DNA from: Chroococcidiopsis thermalis PCC 7203
GTDB lineage: Bacteria; Cyanobacteriota; Cyanobacteriia; Cyanobacteriales; Chroococcidiopsidaceae
Assembly (NCBI RefSeq): GCF_000317125.1
Contig: NC_019695.1
Coordinates: 4,886,336 to 4,950,335 of the forward strand
Direction: 5' to 3'
DNA: 64,000 nt
The notes under the pieces are model-generated. The model was not told the origin of the DNA. It saw only the letters and a list, made by a program, of their open reading frames with translations, and made no database searches. Of the stretch, positions 35,316-43,565 are shown in pieces; the first letter of the stretch is position 1; every line of letters starts with the position of its first letter. A program made the position numbers and the translations under genes.

Positions 35316-35903
35316 CTATTCGTCGTCAAGCCATGGGTACCAAGGAGCATCAGTCATTGGAATGAAACCCCCTGATATCTTCTCGATTTCCTCTAGGTCG
35401 CCTTTCTCATTTTTTCTAAAAGAAGCAACCCATGAACTATCTTCTTTTCGGAGTGGGCAGACTAATATGCCATTGTTTGCTAATTGCTCCACTAGAGGAA
35501 AAGGCACTTCGTTTTCCGCCGAAGCCCAAGCAATGATCCGATCGTATGGAGCCTTATCTAGTTGACCGTCTCTTCCGTCTCCAACGACTACACGCACATT
35601 TGTGTACCCATCCTGCTGAAGGAGCAGATTAGCCCGTTCAACCATGATGCCATCAATATCAACAGAGACAATGGCTCCACGTTCTCCAACAATGTCAGCT
35701 AGAATGGCTGTACTGTAACCAGAACCAGTACCAATCTCAAGAATAAAATTGCCTGAATAGGGGTGAAGCATTCGGAGCATCTGCTCAATGATTTCTGGAG
35801 CAGATATTTGGCGAACTGGCAAACCATTCTTGTAACATGTGTAATAATCCTTATTGACATTTAATAAACTGCTGGTGATTAAGTCAGCTTCAGATTTGAA
35901 CAT
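35316..35903 (-). CDS. Protein-L-isoaspartate O-methyltransferase-like protein, putative integron cassette gene
   Basis: 195 residues, class I SAM methyltransferase of the PCMT family: an N-terminal segment with VRQISAPEIIEQMLRML, motif I LEIGTGSGYSTAILA, acidic motif VSVDID, VVVGDGRDG and YDRIIAWASAE. Shorter than typical Pcm (about 210-220). AGGAG lies about 14 bases before the ATG. Reading direction is away from the intI remnant and the gene is bounded by matching GTTATACGG/CCGTATAAC sites, so it is placed like an integron gene cassette (about 35204-35995). The substrate may differ from housekeeping Pcm. Confidence 0.8.
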   Translation of the reverse strand: MFKSEADLITSSLLNVNKDYYTCYKNGLPVRQISAPEIIEQMLRMLHPYSGNFILEIGTGSGYSTAILADIVGERGAIVSVDIDGIMVERANLLLQQDGYTNVRVVVGDGRDGQLDKAPYDRIIAWASAENEVPFPLVEQLANNGILVCPLRKEDSSWVASFRKNEKGDLEEIEKISGGFIPMTDAPWYPWLDDE

Positions 35904-35979
35904 ACAGCTACTAAATCTCCTATTGAAGCCTTTATCCCTATGTAACGCACTTTCTTAAGCACGGGATACTATATTCTGC

Positions 35980-36256
35980 AAATTGCTCCGTATAACTATT
36001 TATCATACGGAAAGTTTCCATATAATCTTTTTCTAGATCGAGATATATCAAGCATTACAGCTACTTTTTGTCTGAATATATGGACAATTTCTTTTTTACA
36101 TCCCTATTCGAGGATTATACCGAATTCTTCCGTATAACTACCCTTCACGAGAGGATTATCTGGAATTTTTCCGTATATCCCTTGGTGTGACACAGAATTT
36201 TTCTGTATAACATCCCGATCGCGAGTCTTAAACGGAATTTTTCTGTATAACATCCT
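35980..36256. repeat. attI-like zone with repeated hairpin/GTATAAC sites
   Basis: CCGTATAAC or CTGTATAAC occurs at 35988, 36130, 36203 and 36243, with weaker copies near 36016 and 36171. Several copies are preceded by an A/T-rich mini-hairpin such as GGAATTTTTCC or CAGAATTTTTCTG, in which one base pair differs on both arms. The last two copies share more than 20 bases and are 40 bases apart. The zone ends at the ATG of the integrase remnant, where an integron attI site with integrase-binding repeats would lie. Confidence 0.6.
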
Positions 36257-36379
36257 ATGGAACAGCGTCCGAAAAAGCTGCTCGAACAAGTACAAGACGC
36301 GATCCGTCTTAAGCACTATTCTTACCAAACAAAAAAAACTTATATTTACTGGATTAGACTGAATCAAAATATTGGGTAA
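36257..36379 (+). pseudogene. Truncated integron-type tyrosine recombinase (IntI/XerC N-terminus)
   Basis: 40 residues, MEQRPKKLLEQVQDAIRLKH followed by YSYQTKKTYIYWIR and a TAA shortly after. This is the start of the N-terminal SAM-like DNA-binding domain of integron integrases and related phage integrases (pattern LLxQVRDAIRLKHYSxRTExxYVxWI). The catalytic R, H, R, Y residues are missing, so it is non-functional. It points away from the methyltransferase cassette, the expected divergent orientation of intI. Confidence 0.7.
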
Positions 36380-36444
36380 AGCGATCGCATATTCTAAATT
36401 TCTTTAATTTTGAGGAGAGGCGACCGTAACAACAAAACTCACGG

Positions 36445-36804
36445 TTATGACTCTGACGAGAGATTTGAATTGTCTAATTCTGCAAGAGCTATATTTACAC
36501 AAGCTCGAACGCCTTGCCAGTCGCGCTGTGATAAATGCCTGATACAAACTAAGTTAGCAGAGGAAGGCAACGTCACAATGAAACTCCGAAAAATAGATGC
36601 AACCCGTAAACCTGCTACTTGCCAATCCTGAAGTACATAATCGGTTACACCTATCCCAGTCGTTTGTGTTGTAATCAGCCCAATTATTATATCAGGACGA
36701 TTTGCATGATACGTTGCTGAAGACAAAACGACAGCAGGGCGACGTTTAACACCTGTGACACCAGGAAAATCAACAGTGACAACATCACCTGGATCGAATG
36801 TCAC
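36445..36804 (-). CDS. Type II toxin, PemK/MazF family
   Basis: 119 residues from a GTG start. PemK/MazF SH3-like core: GDVVTVDFPGVTGVKRRPAVVLSS (leading part), VLQDWQVAGLRVASIF and a C-terminal helix. It is predicted to cleave mRNA. The start shares one base with the stop of the antitoxin gene, so translation is coupled. Confidence 0.85.
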   Translation of the reverse strand: MTFDPGDVVTVDFPGVTGVKRRPAVVLSSATYHANRPDIIIGLITTQTTGIGVTDYVLQDWQVAGLRVASIFRSFIVTLPSSANLVCIRHLSQRDWQGVRACVNIALAELDNSNLSSES

Positions 36805-37025
36805 TAGGCTAACTCCTCGCTTTCAGGATAGCTCGTTTCAGCATACTGCATGGAAAAAGCCACTAAATCAAGTCGATCTTGCTCTGTCCATGTATCGCTT
36901 TGGTCAACAAGCTCGGCATCGTGTTGTACGAGATCGTTTAAAATCAGTGTTGCCAAGCGTAACCGCTCTGCTGGTGACAAAGTGCGAATAACTTGAGTAT
37001 AAATTTCTTGGATGGTGGTTGACAT
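36804..37025 (-). CDS. Antitoxin of the PemK/MazF pair
   Basis: 73 residues, N-terminal helices QEIYTQVIRTLSPAERLRLATLILNDL resembling small cyanobacterial antitoxins, with an acidic Trp-containing tail likely to bind the toxin. Overlaps the toxin start by one base. Confidence 0.75.
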   Translation of the reverse strand: MSTTIQEIYTQVIRTLSPAERLRLATLILNDLVQHDAELVDQSDTWTEQDRLDLVAFSMQYAETSYPESEELA

Positions 37026-37197
37026 ATTAAATCTTCAATACCCCTCATCCTAATCTAAACCTGTAATCGCTACTTTATTGGCTTGTAGCGTAAAGCTGCC
37101 ACTTTTAATGCTTCGTTTAGTGGCAAATGCGATCGCCCATCCTAAAAAAGACAGGCGATCGCATTTAAAATTTAGCTCAATTTTAGAAAGCTATAGC

Positions 37198-38175
<978 letters not shown>

Positions 38176-38321
38176 TCATTATTAATCGCGTTTTCTATTT
38201 TTTAGGATCTCATATCAGTGGATCGCTAGTGCTAATGTTTCTAAGTATTGCAATGCGATCGCCACACATATGAAAGCGATCGCCATACTTGTGAAAAATT
38301 GCTATTCTCTCTTCATCCTGC

Positions 38322-39170
38322 CTAGTTGTTTTGGTTGAGCAGCACGACTTTGTAGCTGCCAAAATTCTTTAAGATTTCTGTATGTGCCGTTAATTCTGTT
38401 AAAGCTGACTCCACAGCACTGTTATGAGAGTCGCCTTCTAAGTCAATAAAATAGAGATATTCGCCTAGCGATCGCTTAGTCGGACGAGACTCAATCCGAC
38501 TGAGATTGATATTTCTTTGGGCAAATACCTGAAGCGGTTTTACCAATGCACCTGGAACGTTGGCAGGTAAACTAAAAGCTAGAGACGTGTGACTGCCTAC
38601 GGTTGAGGACTGACGACTGAGTACCCAAAACCGCGTGCAATTATCGGGATAGTCAGAGATACCACTAGCTAACACGGGTAAGTTATAAAGTTTTGCTGCC
38701 CGTAGAGAAGATATTGCCCCCGCAGTTTTCTCCCGCTCTAAGTGCTGTAATGCCTCAGTTGTAGAATTTGTCGGAATCAATTGGACATGTGGCAAAAATT
38801 GCGTGAACCACAACTGACACTGTGCCAGTGCTTGAGGATGAGAATAGACGACTTGCAGCGTATCCAGACTTTGAGCGTGGGAAAGCAAAACATGGGCAAT
38901 TGGCAAGACTAAAGCCAGTTGAATTTGTAGAGTATCCAACAGCCACATCATATCTAAAGTAACGGCAACACTGCCCTCAATCGAATTCTCGACTGGTACG
39001 ACAGCAATTTGTGCTTCTCCTTGCGCCACAGCCTTGAGGGTTTGAGGAATGCTGGGGTAGGGATGCAAGGCTGTCTCTTGTCCTTCCTGTTGCAATCGAT
39101 CGCGATAGGCGATCGCAGCTTGTTCGGAATAAGTGCCACTAGGTCCCAAATGGGCAATCGATACGGTCAT
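38322..39170 (-). CDS. pheA: Prephenate dehydratase
   Basis: 282 residues, monofunctional PDT plus ACT domain for phenylalanine synthesis. The N-terminal LGPSGTYSEQAA, the PVENSIEGSV substrate loop and the C-terminal ACT domain with NVPGALVKPL and the ESRPTK effector-binding motif are complete. STRR-type repeats fill the DNA upstream of the start. Confidence 0.95.
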   Translation of the reverse strand: MTVSIAHLGPSGTYSEQAAIAYRDRLQQEGQETALHPYPSIPQTLKAVAQGEAQIAVVPVENSIEGSVAVTLDMMWLLDTLQIQLALVLPIAHVLLSHAQSLDTLQVVYSHPQALAQCQLWFTQFLPHVQLIPTNSTTEALQHLEREKTAGAISSLRAAKLYNLPVLASGISDYPDNCTRFWVLSRQSSTVGSHTSLAFSLPANVPGALVKPLQVFAQRNINLSRIESRPTKRSLGEYLYFIDLEGDSHNSAVESALTELTAHTEILKNFGSYKVVLLNQNN

Positions 39171-39204
39171 GTTCGCCTGCTAGCGCCGCTAAAAGTCATA
39201 ACTC

Positions 39205-39320
39205 AATATAGCAGGGAGCAGGGAGTAGGGAGCAGGGAGCAGGGAGCAGAGGGAAGACAAGGGGGACAAGGGAGCAATTCTGGTTCCACTAGTCACCAGC
39301 CACTAGCCACTGATTTGAGC
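39205..39320. repeat. Tandem repeat block upstream of pheA
   Basis: GGGAGCAGGGAGTA, GACAAGGGG and CACTAGCCAC repeats between the divergent pheA and DUF1997 genes. Confidence 0.75.
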
Positions 39321-39464
39321 AAAGAACTTCATAGTACTTTATAATCGTTAACAAGTGTAAAGATTACCTTCATGATTCGTTCATCTTTTGGACTGAATTC
39401 CAGTAGGATGAACTCATGGGCTTAAAGAAACTATAAATTCTCTCTATAGGCAACATTGCAACCC

Positions 39465-40043
39465 ATGTATACTCGGTTCACCGCCTCTCAGTCTGTTGAA
39501 ATTGTTGTCCCAGAACAACCCGTACCGATCCAACACTACCTGCGTCAACCCCAACGTTTGGTAAAAGCTCTGGTAGACCCCAGCCGGATCGAGCAGTTAG
39601 ATTGTGAAAGCTTTCGGTTGAAGATCCGTCCGCTCTCATTTATGACCCTGAACATTCAACCAACCGCAGACTTGAAAGTGTGGACAGAACCGAACGGTAC
39701 GGTGAATTTGCGATCGGTTGCTTGTGAAATTTTGGGATTAGATTACATTAACCAACGGTTTGAGTTAAACCTTCAAGGTCATTTAGCTCCTTATCAACAT
39801 CAGAATATTACTTTACTGAAAGGTAAAGCCGATCTAGAGGTAAAGGTTGAACTGCCTTTTCCTTTGAATATGACACCCCAACCAATTGTTGAGACTACTG
39901 GCAATGGCTTGCTCAAAAGCGTGTTGGTGACGATTAAGCAACGCTTGTTACATCAACTTTTGACCGACTACCGCAGTTGGGTGAACGACAATCAAAATCA
40001 GTTACCAGTTACCAGTTATCAGTTACCAGTAAGCGAGGCTTGA
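39465..40043 (+). CDS. DUF1997 family protein
   Basis: About 192 residues. Cyanobacterial/plastid DUF1997 pattern: RFTASQSVEIVVPEQPVPIQ, HYLRQPQRLVKALVDPSRIEQ, FELNLQGHLAP. Function unknown. ATG at 39465 follows an in-frame TTG. The last about 15 residues (QLPVTSYQLPVSEA) are encoded by TTACCAG-type tandem repeats, so the C-terminus has been extended by repeat sequence. Confidence 0.85.
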   Translation: MYTRFTASQSVEIVVPEQPVPIQHYLRQPQRLVKALVDPSRIEQLDCESFRLKIRPLSFMTLNIQPTADLKVWTEPNGTVNLRSVACEILGLDYINQRFELNLQGHLAPYQHQNITLLKGKADLEVKVELPFPLNMTPQPIVETTGNGLLKSVLVTIKQRLLHQLLTDYRSWVNDNQNQLPVTSYQLPVSEA

Positions 40044-40077
40044 GGTAGTCAACCAGCCACTGACCGTCAACAACTCT

Positions 40078-40112
40078 TCCCTACTCCCTGCTCCCTACTC
40101 CCTGCTCCCTCA
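40078..40112. repeat. CTCCCTG repeats overlapping the 3' end of rnhB
   Basis: Three to four CTCCCTG/CTCCCTA heptamers encode the last residues (REQGVGSRE) of RNase HII. Confidence 0.75.
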
Positions 40113-40767
40113 CTTGACAGGGACGAAAAGACAGCCGATGCAAGCGACAGGGACCGTGTTGTTTCAATCCCTTAATGTGTCGCTGAGTTCCGTATCCTTT
40201 ATTTGTGACTAAATCGTACTGGGGATATTTGACTGCAAGGCGAGTAATTAGGGCATCGCGCCACACTTTAGCCACGATACTAGCAGAGGCGATCGCCAAA
40301 GATTGCTCGTCTCCTTTGACGATCGCCTGTTGCGGGATAAATAAATCTTTAATGGGTTGTCTGCCATCGACTAAGCATAGTTCGGGCTGAATTTTCAGTT
40401 TCAGGACTGCCCGTTTCATGGCTAGTAACGATGCTTGCAAGATATTAATGCGATCGATTTCGGCAGAGGTCGCAAAACCAATCTGCCAATCAAGTGCTAC
40501 CTGACAAATATGGGCTGCTAATTTCAAACGGCGAGCGCACGATAGTTTTTTGCTATCTCTAATCTGGGCTGCTACTAATTCCTTCAAGGCTGATGGGGGT
40601 AAAACTACTGCCGCTGCTACCACCGGACCAAATAAAGCGCCTCTGCCTACTTCATCTACTCCAGCTATGAGGATAGAGTATCGATCGCTTAAACCTGAGT
40701 CAAAGTCCTGGGTAATACCATTTTGAACTTTAGATTTCAGTTTTTGAATGGACGATGACTCAGCCAT
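40081..40767 (-). CDS. rnhB: Ribonuclease HII
   Basis: About 228 residues. Removes ribonucleotides from DNA. The DEDD-type catalytic core is clear: AGVDEVGRGALFGPVV, IRDSKKLS, VDGRQPI, VKGDEQSLAIASASIVAKVWRD (leading part) and the C-terminal GYGTQRHIKGL. ATG at 40767; the longer upstream extension is unlikely because it runs through an intergenic palindrome. Last gene of the TIGR03960-rne-rnhB block. Ends in a repeat-derived tail. Confidence 0.92.
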   Translation of the reverse strand: MAESSSIQKLKSKVQNGITQDFDSGLSDRYSILIAGVDEVGRGALFGPVVAAAVVLPPSALKELVAAQIRDSKKLSCARRLKLAAHICQVALDWQIGFATSAEIDRINILQASLLAMKRAVLKLKIQPELCLVDGRQPIKDLFIPQQAIVKGDEQSLAIASASIVAKVWRDALITRLAVKYPQYDLVTNKGYGTQRHIKGLKQHGPCRLHRLSFRPCQVREQGVGSRE

Positions 40768-40785
40768 AATAGTCAATCGAAAAAA

Positions 40786-40809
40786 GTAGGTGGGCATCGC
40801 CCACCCTAC
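40786..40809. repeat. REP-like palindrome between rne and rnhB
   Basis: GTAGGTGGGC and GCCCACCCTAC arms, 24 bases, of a well-represented cyanobacterial palindrome type. Confidence 0.7.
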
Positions 40810-40862
40810 ACTATACACAATCCCCCTTTTTAAGAGGATTTGGAGAGATATTGACACGGAAT

Positions 40863-42971
40863 CTACTCGTCACCATCTGCCGAAGAACGACGGCGACGGC
40901 GACGGACTGGAGTTTTGCGATCGGTTTCGCTGTCTACTGTCGCTGGTAGTTCCGATTCAGTGATTTCAGGAATTGCAGCTATAACCGGAGTATCGGCAGC
41001 AGCCACGCTGTCAATGTTAATGGTAGATACTTCTGAATCGGACATTGTGCCATTTTCACTTTGAGGCAAAGGAGGTGCTTGCCCAGGCAAAACGACTTGC
41101 ACGATCGCAGATTTGGGATTTTTCACTTCCCTGTCTAAGCGTACTAGGGGCGATACGCCCATGACGGCGTAAATTTCCTGTTCCTCGGGTGTCATTTCCA
41201 CCACAATTGTTTCTGGTGGATCGATCGCGACTTTGACAGGTTCCGGCTTTATGGGTTTAGACCGCTCTGGTTTTTCTACCCAGCCGCGATGGTCGCGACT
41301 TAGCGTTCCGCCTGCGGCATCGCGGCGATCGCCATAGGAAACTTCAGCGGCAATTGCCCCTTCCGATTCTACTTCTGGTTCTGTATCTCGGTCGTTGAGC
41401 AGGGTAAGTGAATTAGCCGTTGCCCGTGGATTTTCTTCTTTATAGCCCCCCTCGCCGATGCGCCGCCGCCGCCGCCGCCGATTATTCCCCGCCGCGTCGC
41501 CAATTTCTTGATAATTGGGATGGTTGATCGGCATTAAGTCTTGGCGATCGCTATCGAAGTCGTTACTAAAACTTTCTGCTTCCAATCCCCAACTACTACT
41601 ACTACTACTACTACTTTCGCGGGGTTCTACTGACCGAGGGTTGGGCATGACGCGATATGAGTCCCGTGCTGGCTGTGGGGCTGACCATTCGGGTTCTCGT
41701 GCTGCTGGTGGCATTGATACTTCGCGTTCTTCCGATTCTCCTGGCAGGTGTACGACATGCCCTAAGCCGCCGCATGTAGGACAGGTGCGCCCGAAGAGTT
41801 CGTAAATATTTTGACCTTGGCGTTTGCGGGTCAGTTCGACTAAACCCAATTCTGACAGTTGAGCAATTTGCGGTCTGGCTTTGTCCGCTCTTAAGGCTTT
41901 ATTGAAATGCTCTAAGACTTGTAACTGGTCGCGGCGCGATTCCATATCAATGAAATCTACCACGATCACCCCTGCCAGGTTACGCAAACGCAACTGTCGG
42001 GCAATTTCTGTTGCCGCTTCGCAGTTCGTCCACAATACGGTTTCTCTTGCCGTAGCGGAACGAGTGAAGGAACCAGAGTTTACGTCAATGACCGTTAATG
42101 CTTCCGTCGGTTGAATAATGATATAACCGCCAGAAGGCAACTCAACTCGCGGTTTGAGGGCTTCGCGAATTGCGGCATTGATGCGGAAATATTCCAAAAT
42201 GGGAATGCGATCGCGATGGTGGTCGATCAATAACCCTTGAGGCGGCTGTCCGCCACCCCAGTTCATCAAGTATTGCTTGACCCGCTTGAGTCCGGTAGCA
42301 GAGTCTACCACGATGCGATTTACGTCCGAACCGTACATATCTCGCAAGACGCGCTGAATGAAATCGTCATCGCGGTTAAGTAAAGAGGGAGCGCGGGTAG
42401 ATTGCGCTTTCAGTAACACCTCTTCCCACTGTTTTTGGATCGCCTCTAGATCTTCAATAATTGCTTCTTCTGGCTTGCCTTCGGCTTCGGTACGAATTAA
42501 CAAACCCATGCCAGCAGGTTTAATTAAAATTGCTAAAGCCCGCAAGCGGTTGCGTTCGTTTTCATTTCTGATCCGTTGTGATAAGTTAACTCCCCGTCCA
42601 AACGGCATCAAAACTACGTAGCGACTGGGTAAAGTGATATTACCCGTGAGCCTGGGTCCCTTATTGCCCGTCGGCTCTTTCATCACCTGGACTAAGACTT
42701 TTTGCTGCGGTGCAAGTAGTTCTGTAATCGCTGCCGCAGTCCGTTTCAGCTTTAACGGTCCGAGATCGGTAACGTGGATAAAACCGTTTCGTTCTGAATC
42801 GCCAATGTTTACGAAAGCTGCATCTATACCTGGTAAAACGTTTTCTACGACACCGAGGTAAATATCACCAACTTGATGTCGTCCGGTAGCAACGACGAGT
42901 TCTTGAATTTGATCTTCTGAAAAAACAGCAGCAATGTGATGCTGCTCTGCTATGATAATTTGTTTTGGCAT
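40863..42971 (-). CDS. rne: Ribonuclease E (Rne/Rng family)
   Basis: 702 residues, cyanobacterial RNase E. S1 domain about 35-130 (GDIYLGVVENVLPGIDAAFV), the 5' sensor and catalytic core with VIDVNSGSFTR and VVDFIDMES, and the Zn-link CPTCGG (about 405). The C-terminal half is disordered with an Arg cluster, poly-Ser and a terminal RRRRRR followed by SSADGDE; the Arg-rich C-terminal nonapeptide recruits PNPase in cyanobacteria. Preceded by a gene-poor leader of about 590 bases, compatible with the long autoregulatory 5' UTR of cyanobacterial rne. Confidence 0.96.
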   Translation of the reverse strand: MPKQIIIAEQHHIAAVFSEDQIQELVVATGRHQVGDIYLGVVENVLPGIDAAFVNIGDSERNGFIHVTDLGPLKLKRTAAAITELLAPQQKVLVQVMKEPTGNKGPRLTGNITLPSRYVVLMPFGRGVNLSQRIRNENERNRLRALAILIKPAGMGLLIRTEAEGKPEEAIIEDLEAIQKQWEEVLLKAQSTRAPSLLNRDDDFIQRVLRDMYGSDVNRIVVDSATGLKRVKQYLMNWGGGQPPQGLLIDHHRDRIPILEYFRINAAIREALKPRVELPSGGYIIIQPTEALTVIDVNSGSFTRSATARETVLWTNCEAATEIARQLRLRNLAGVIVVDFIDMESRRDQLQVLEHFNKALRADKARPQIAQLSELGLVELTRKRQGQNIYELFGRTCPTCGGLGHVVHLPGESEEREVSMPPAAREPEWSAPQPARDSYRVMPNPRSVEPRESSSSSSSSWGLEAESFSNDFDSDRQDLMPINHPNYQEIGDAAGNNRRRRRRRIGEGGYKEENPRATANSLTLLNDRDTEPEVESEGAIAAEVSYGDRRDAAGGTLSRDHRGWVEKPERSKPIKPEPVKVAIDPPETIVVEMTPEEQEIYAVMGVSPLVRLDREVKNPKSAIVQVVLPGQAPPLPQSENGTMSDSEVSTINIDSVAAADTPVIAAIPEITESELPATVDSETDRKTPVRRRRRRSSADGDE

Positions 42972-43494
42972 TCAATTCCCTCAAAAATTCGCAGCATCAG
43001 AAGCTTTGAGGTCTCCTCTCTCGCTTCGATTGACTGAAGGTAGGCGCTGCTGGAAATAATAGTGGCGCTCACCACGCTCGATCGCAACTAAATCTAAAGA
43101 TGCTGGCAGTTTAAAAGCATAACAAAATGTTTTCAAAACTGCTGCATACATAAGTCTGCTCTGAGAACCGAGCATTTTTTGTAGTTTTAATCTTGTCTCT
43201 CATCCTTAATTTACGGACAGGAGCACAATATTAGTTCGCAGACACCTAATTCACAGACACCTAAAAAGCCTGTTTTGCCTGTCACTGGCTTCAAGAAACG
43301 CTCTTAGCGACTAATGAGACGACCGCTCCGTTTCAAGTGCTATGCAAAAGAATCGTGGATGCTTCTCAATAATTTGCGCTACTGTCCCATTTGGGAGAGC
43401 GAATCGGAAATCCAATGCAGCGCTAGAAAACTTCTGTTAGCTCAATTTTAACTCATGCTTGAGAAAAAGCAATTAATTGGAGAAGTCGTAATTC
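42972..43494 (-). promoter_or_regulatory. Long upstream region / leader of rne
   Basis: About 520 bases between the TIGR03960 gene and rne with no convincing ORF (a 64-residue frame at 42981-43175 lacks coding character). Cyanobacterial rne mRNAs have long 5' UTRs used in feedback; the U-rich features are not resolved here by eye. Confidence 0.35.
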
Positions 43495-43565
43495 GTAAGT
43501 CGTAAGTAACTACTCCCTACTCCCTACTCCCTACTCCCTGCTCCCTGCTCCCTGCTCCCTGCTCA
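43495..43565. repeat. CTCCCTA/CTCCCTG heptamer array
   Basis: At least eight consecutive heptamers end at the stop codon region of the TIGR03960 gene. Confidence 0.85.

Noticed and set aside
36104-36367. 87-residue minus-strand frame across the attI-like repeats
   Set aside because: It is composed of the hairpin repeats and the antisense of the integrase remnant, with no independent support.
37075-37150. Short minus-strand frame reading LPLNEALKVAALRYKPIK between por and the antitoxin
   Set aside because: It resembles a gene remnant but is too short and lacks a start; no family could be named.
42981-43175. 64-residue open frame just upstream of rne
   Set aside because: No coding character or clear ribosome-binding site, and it lies where cyanobacterial rne has a long untranslated leader.
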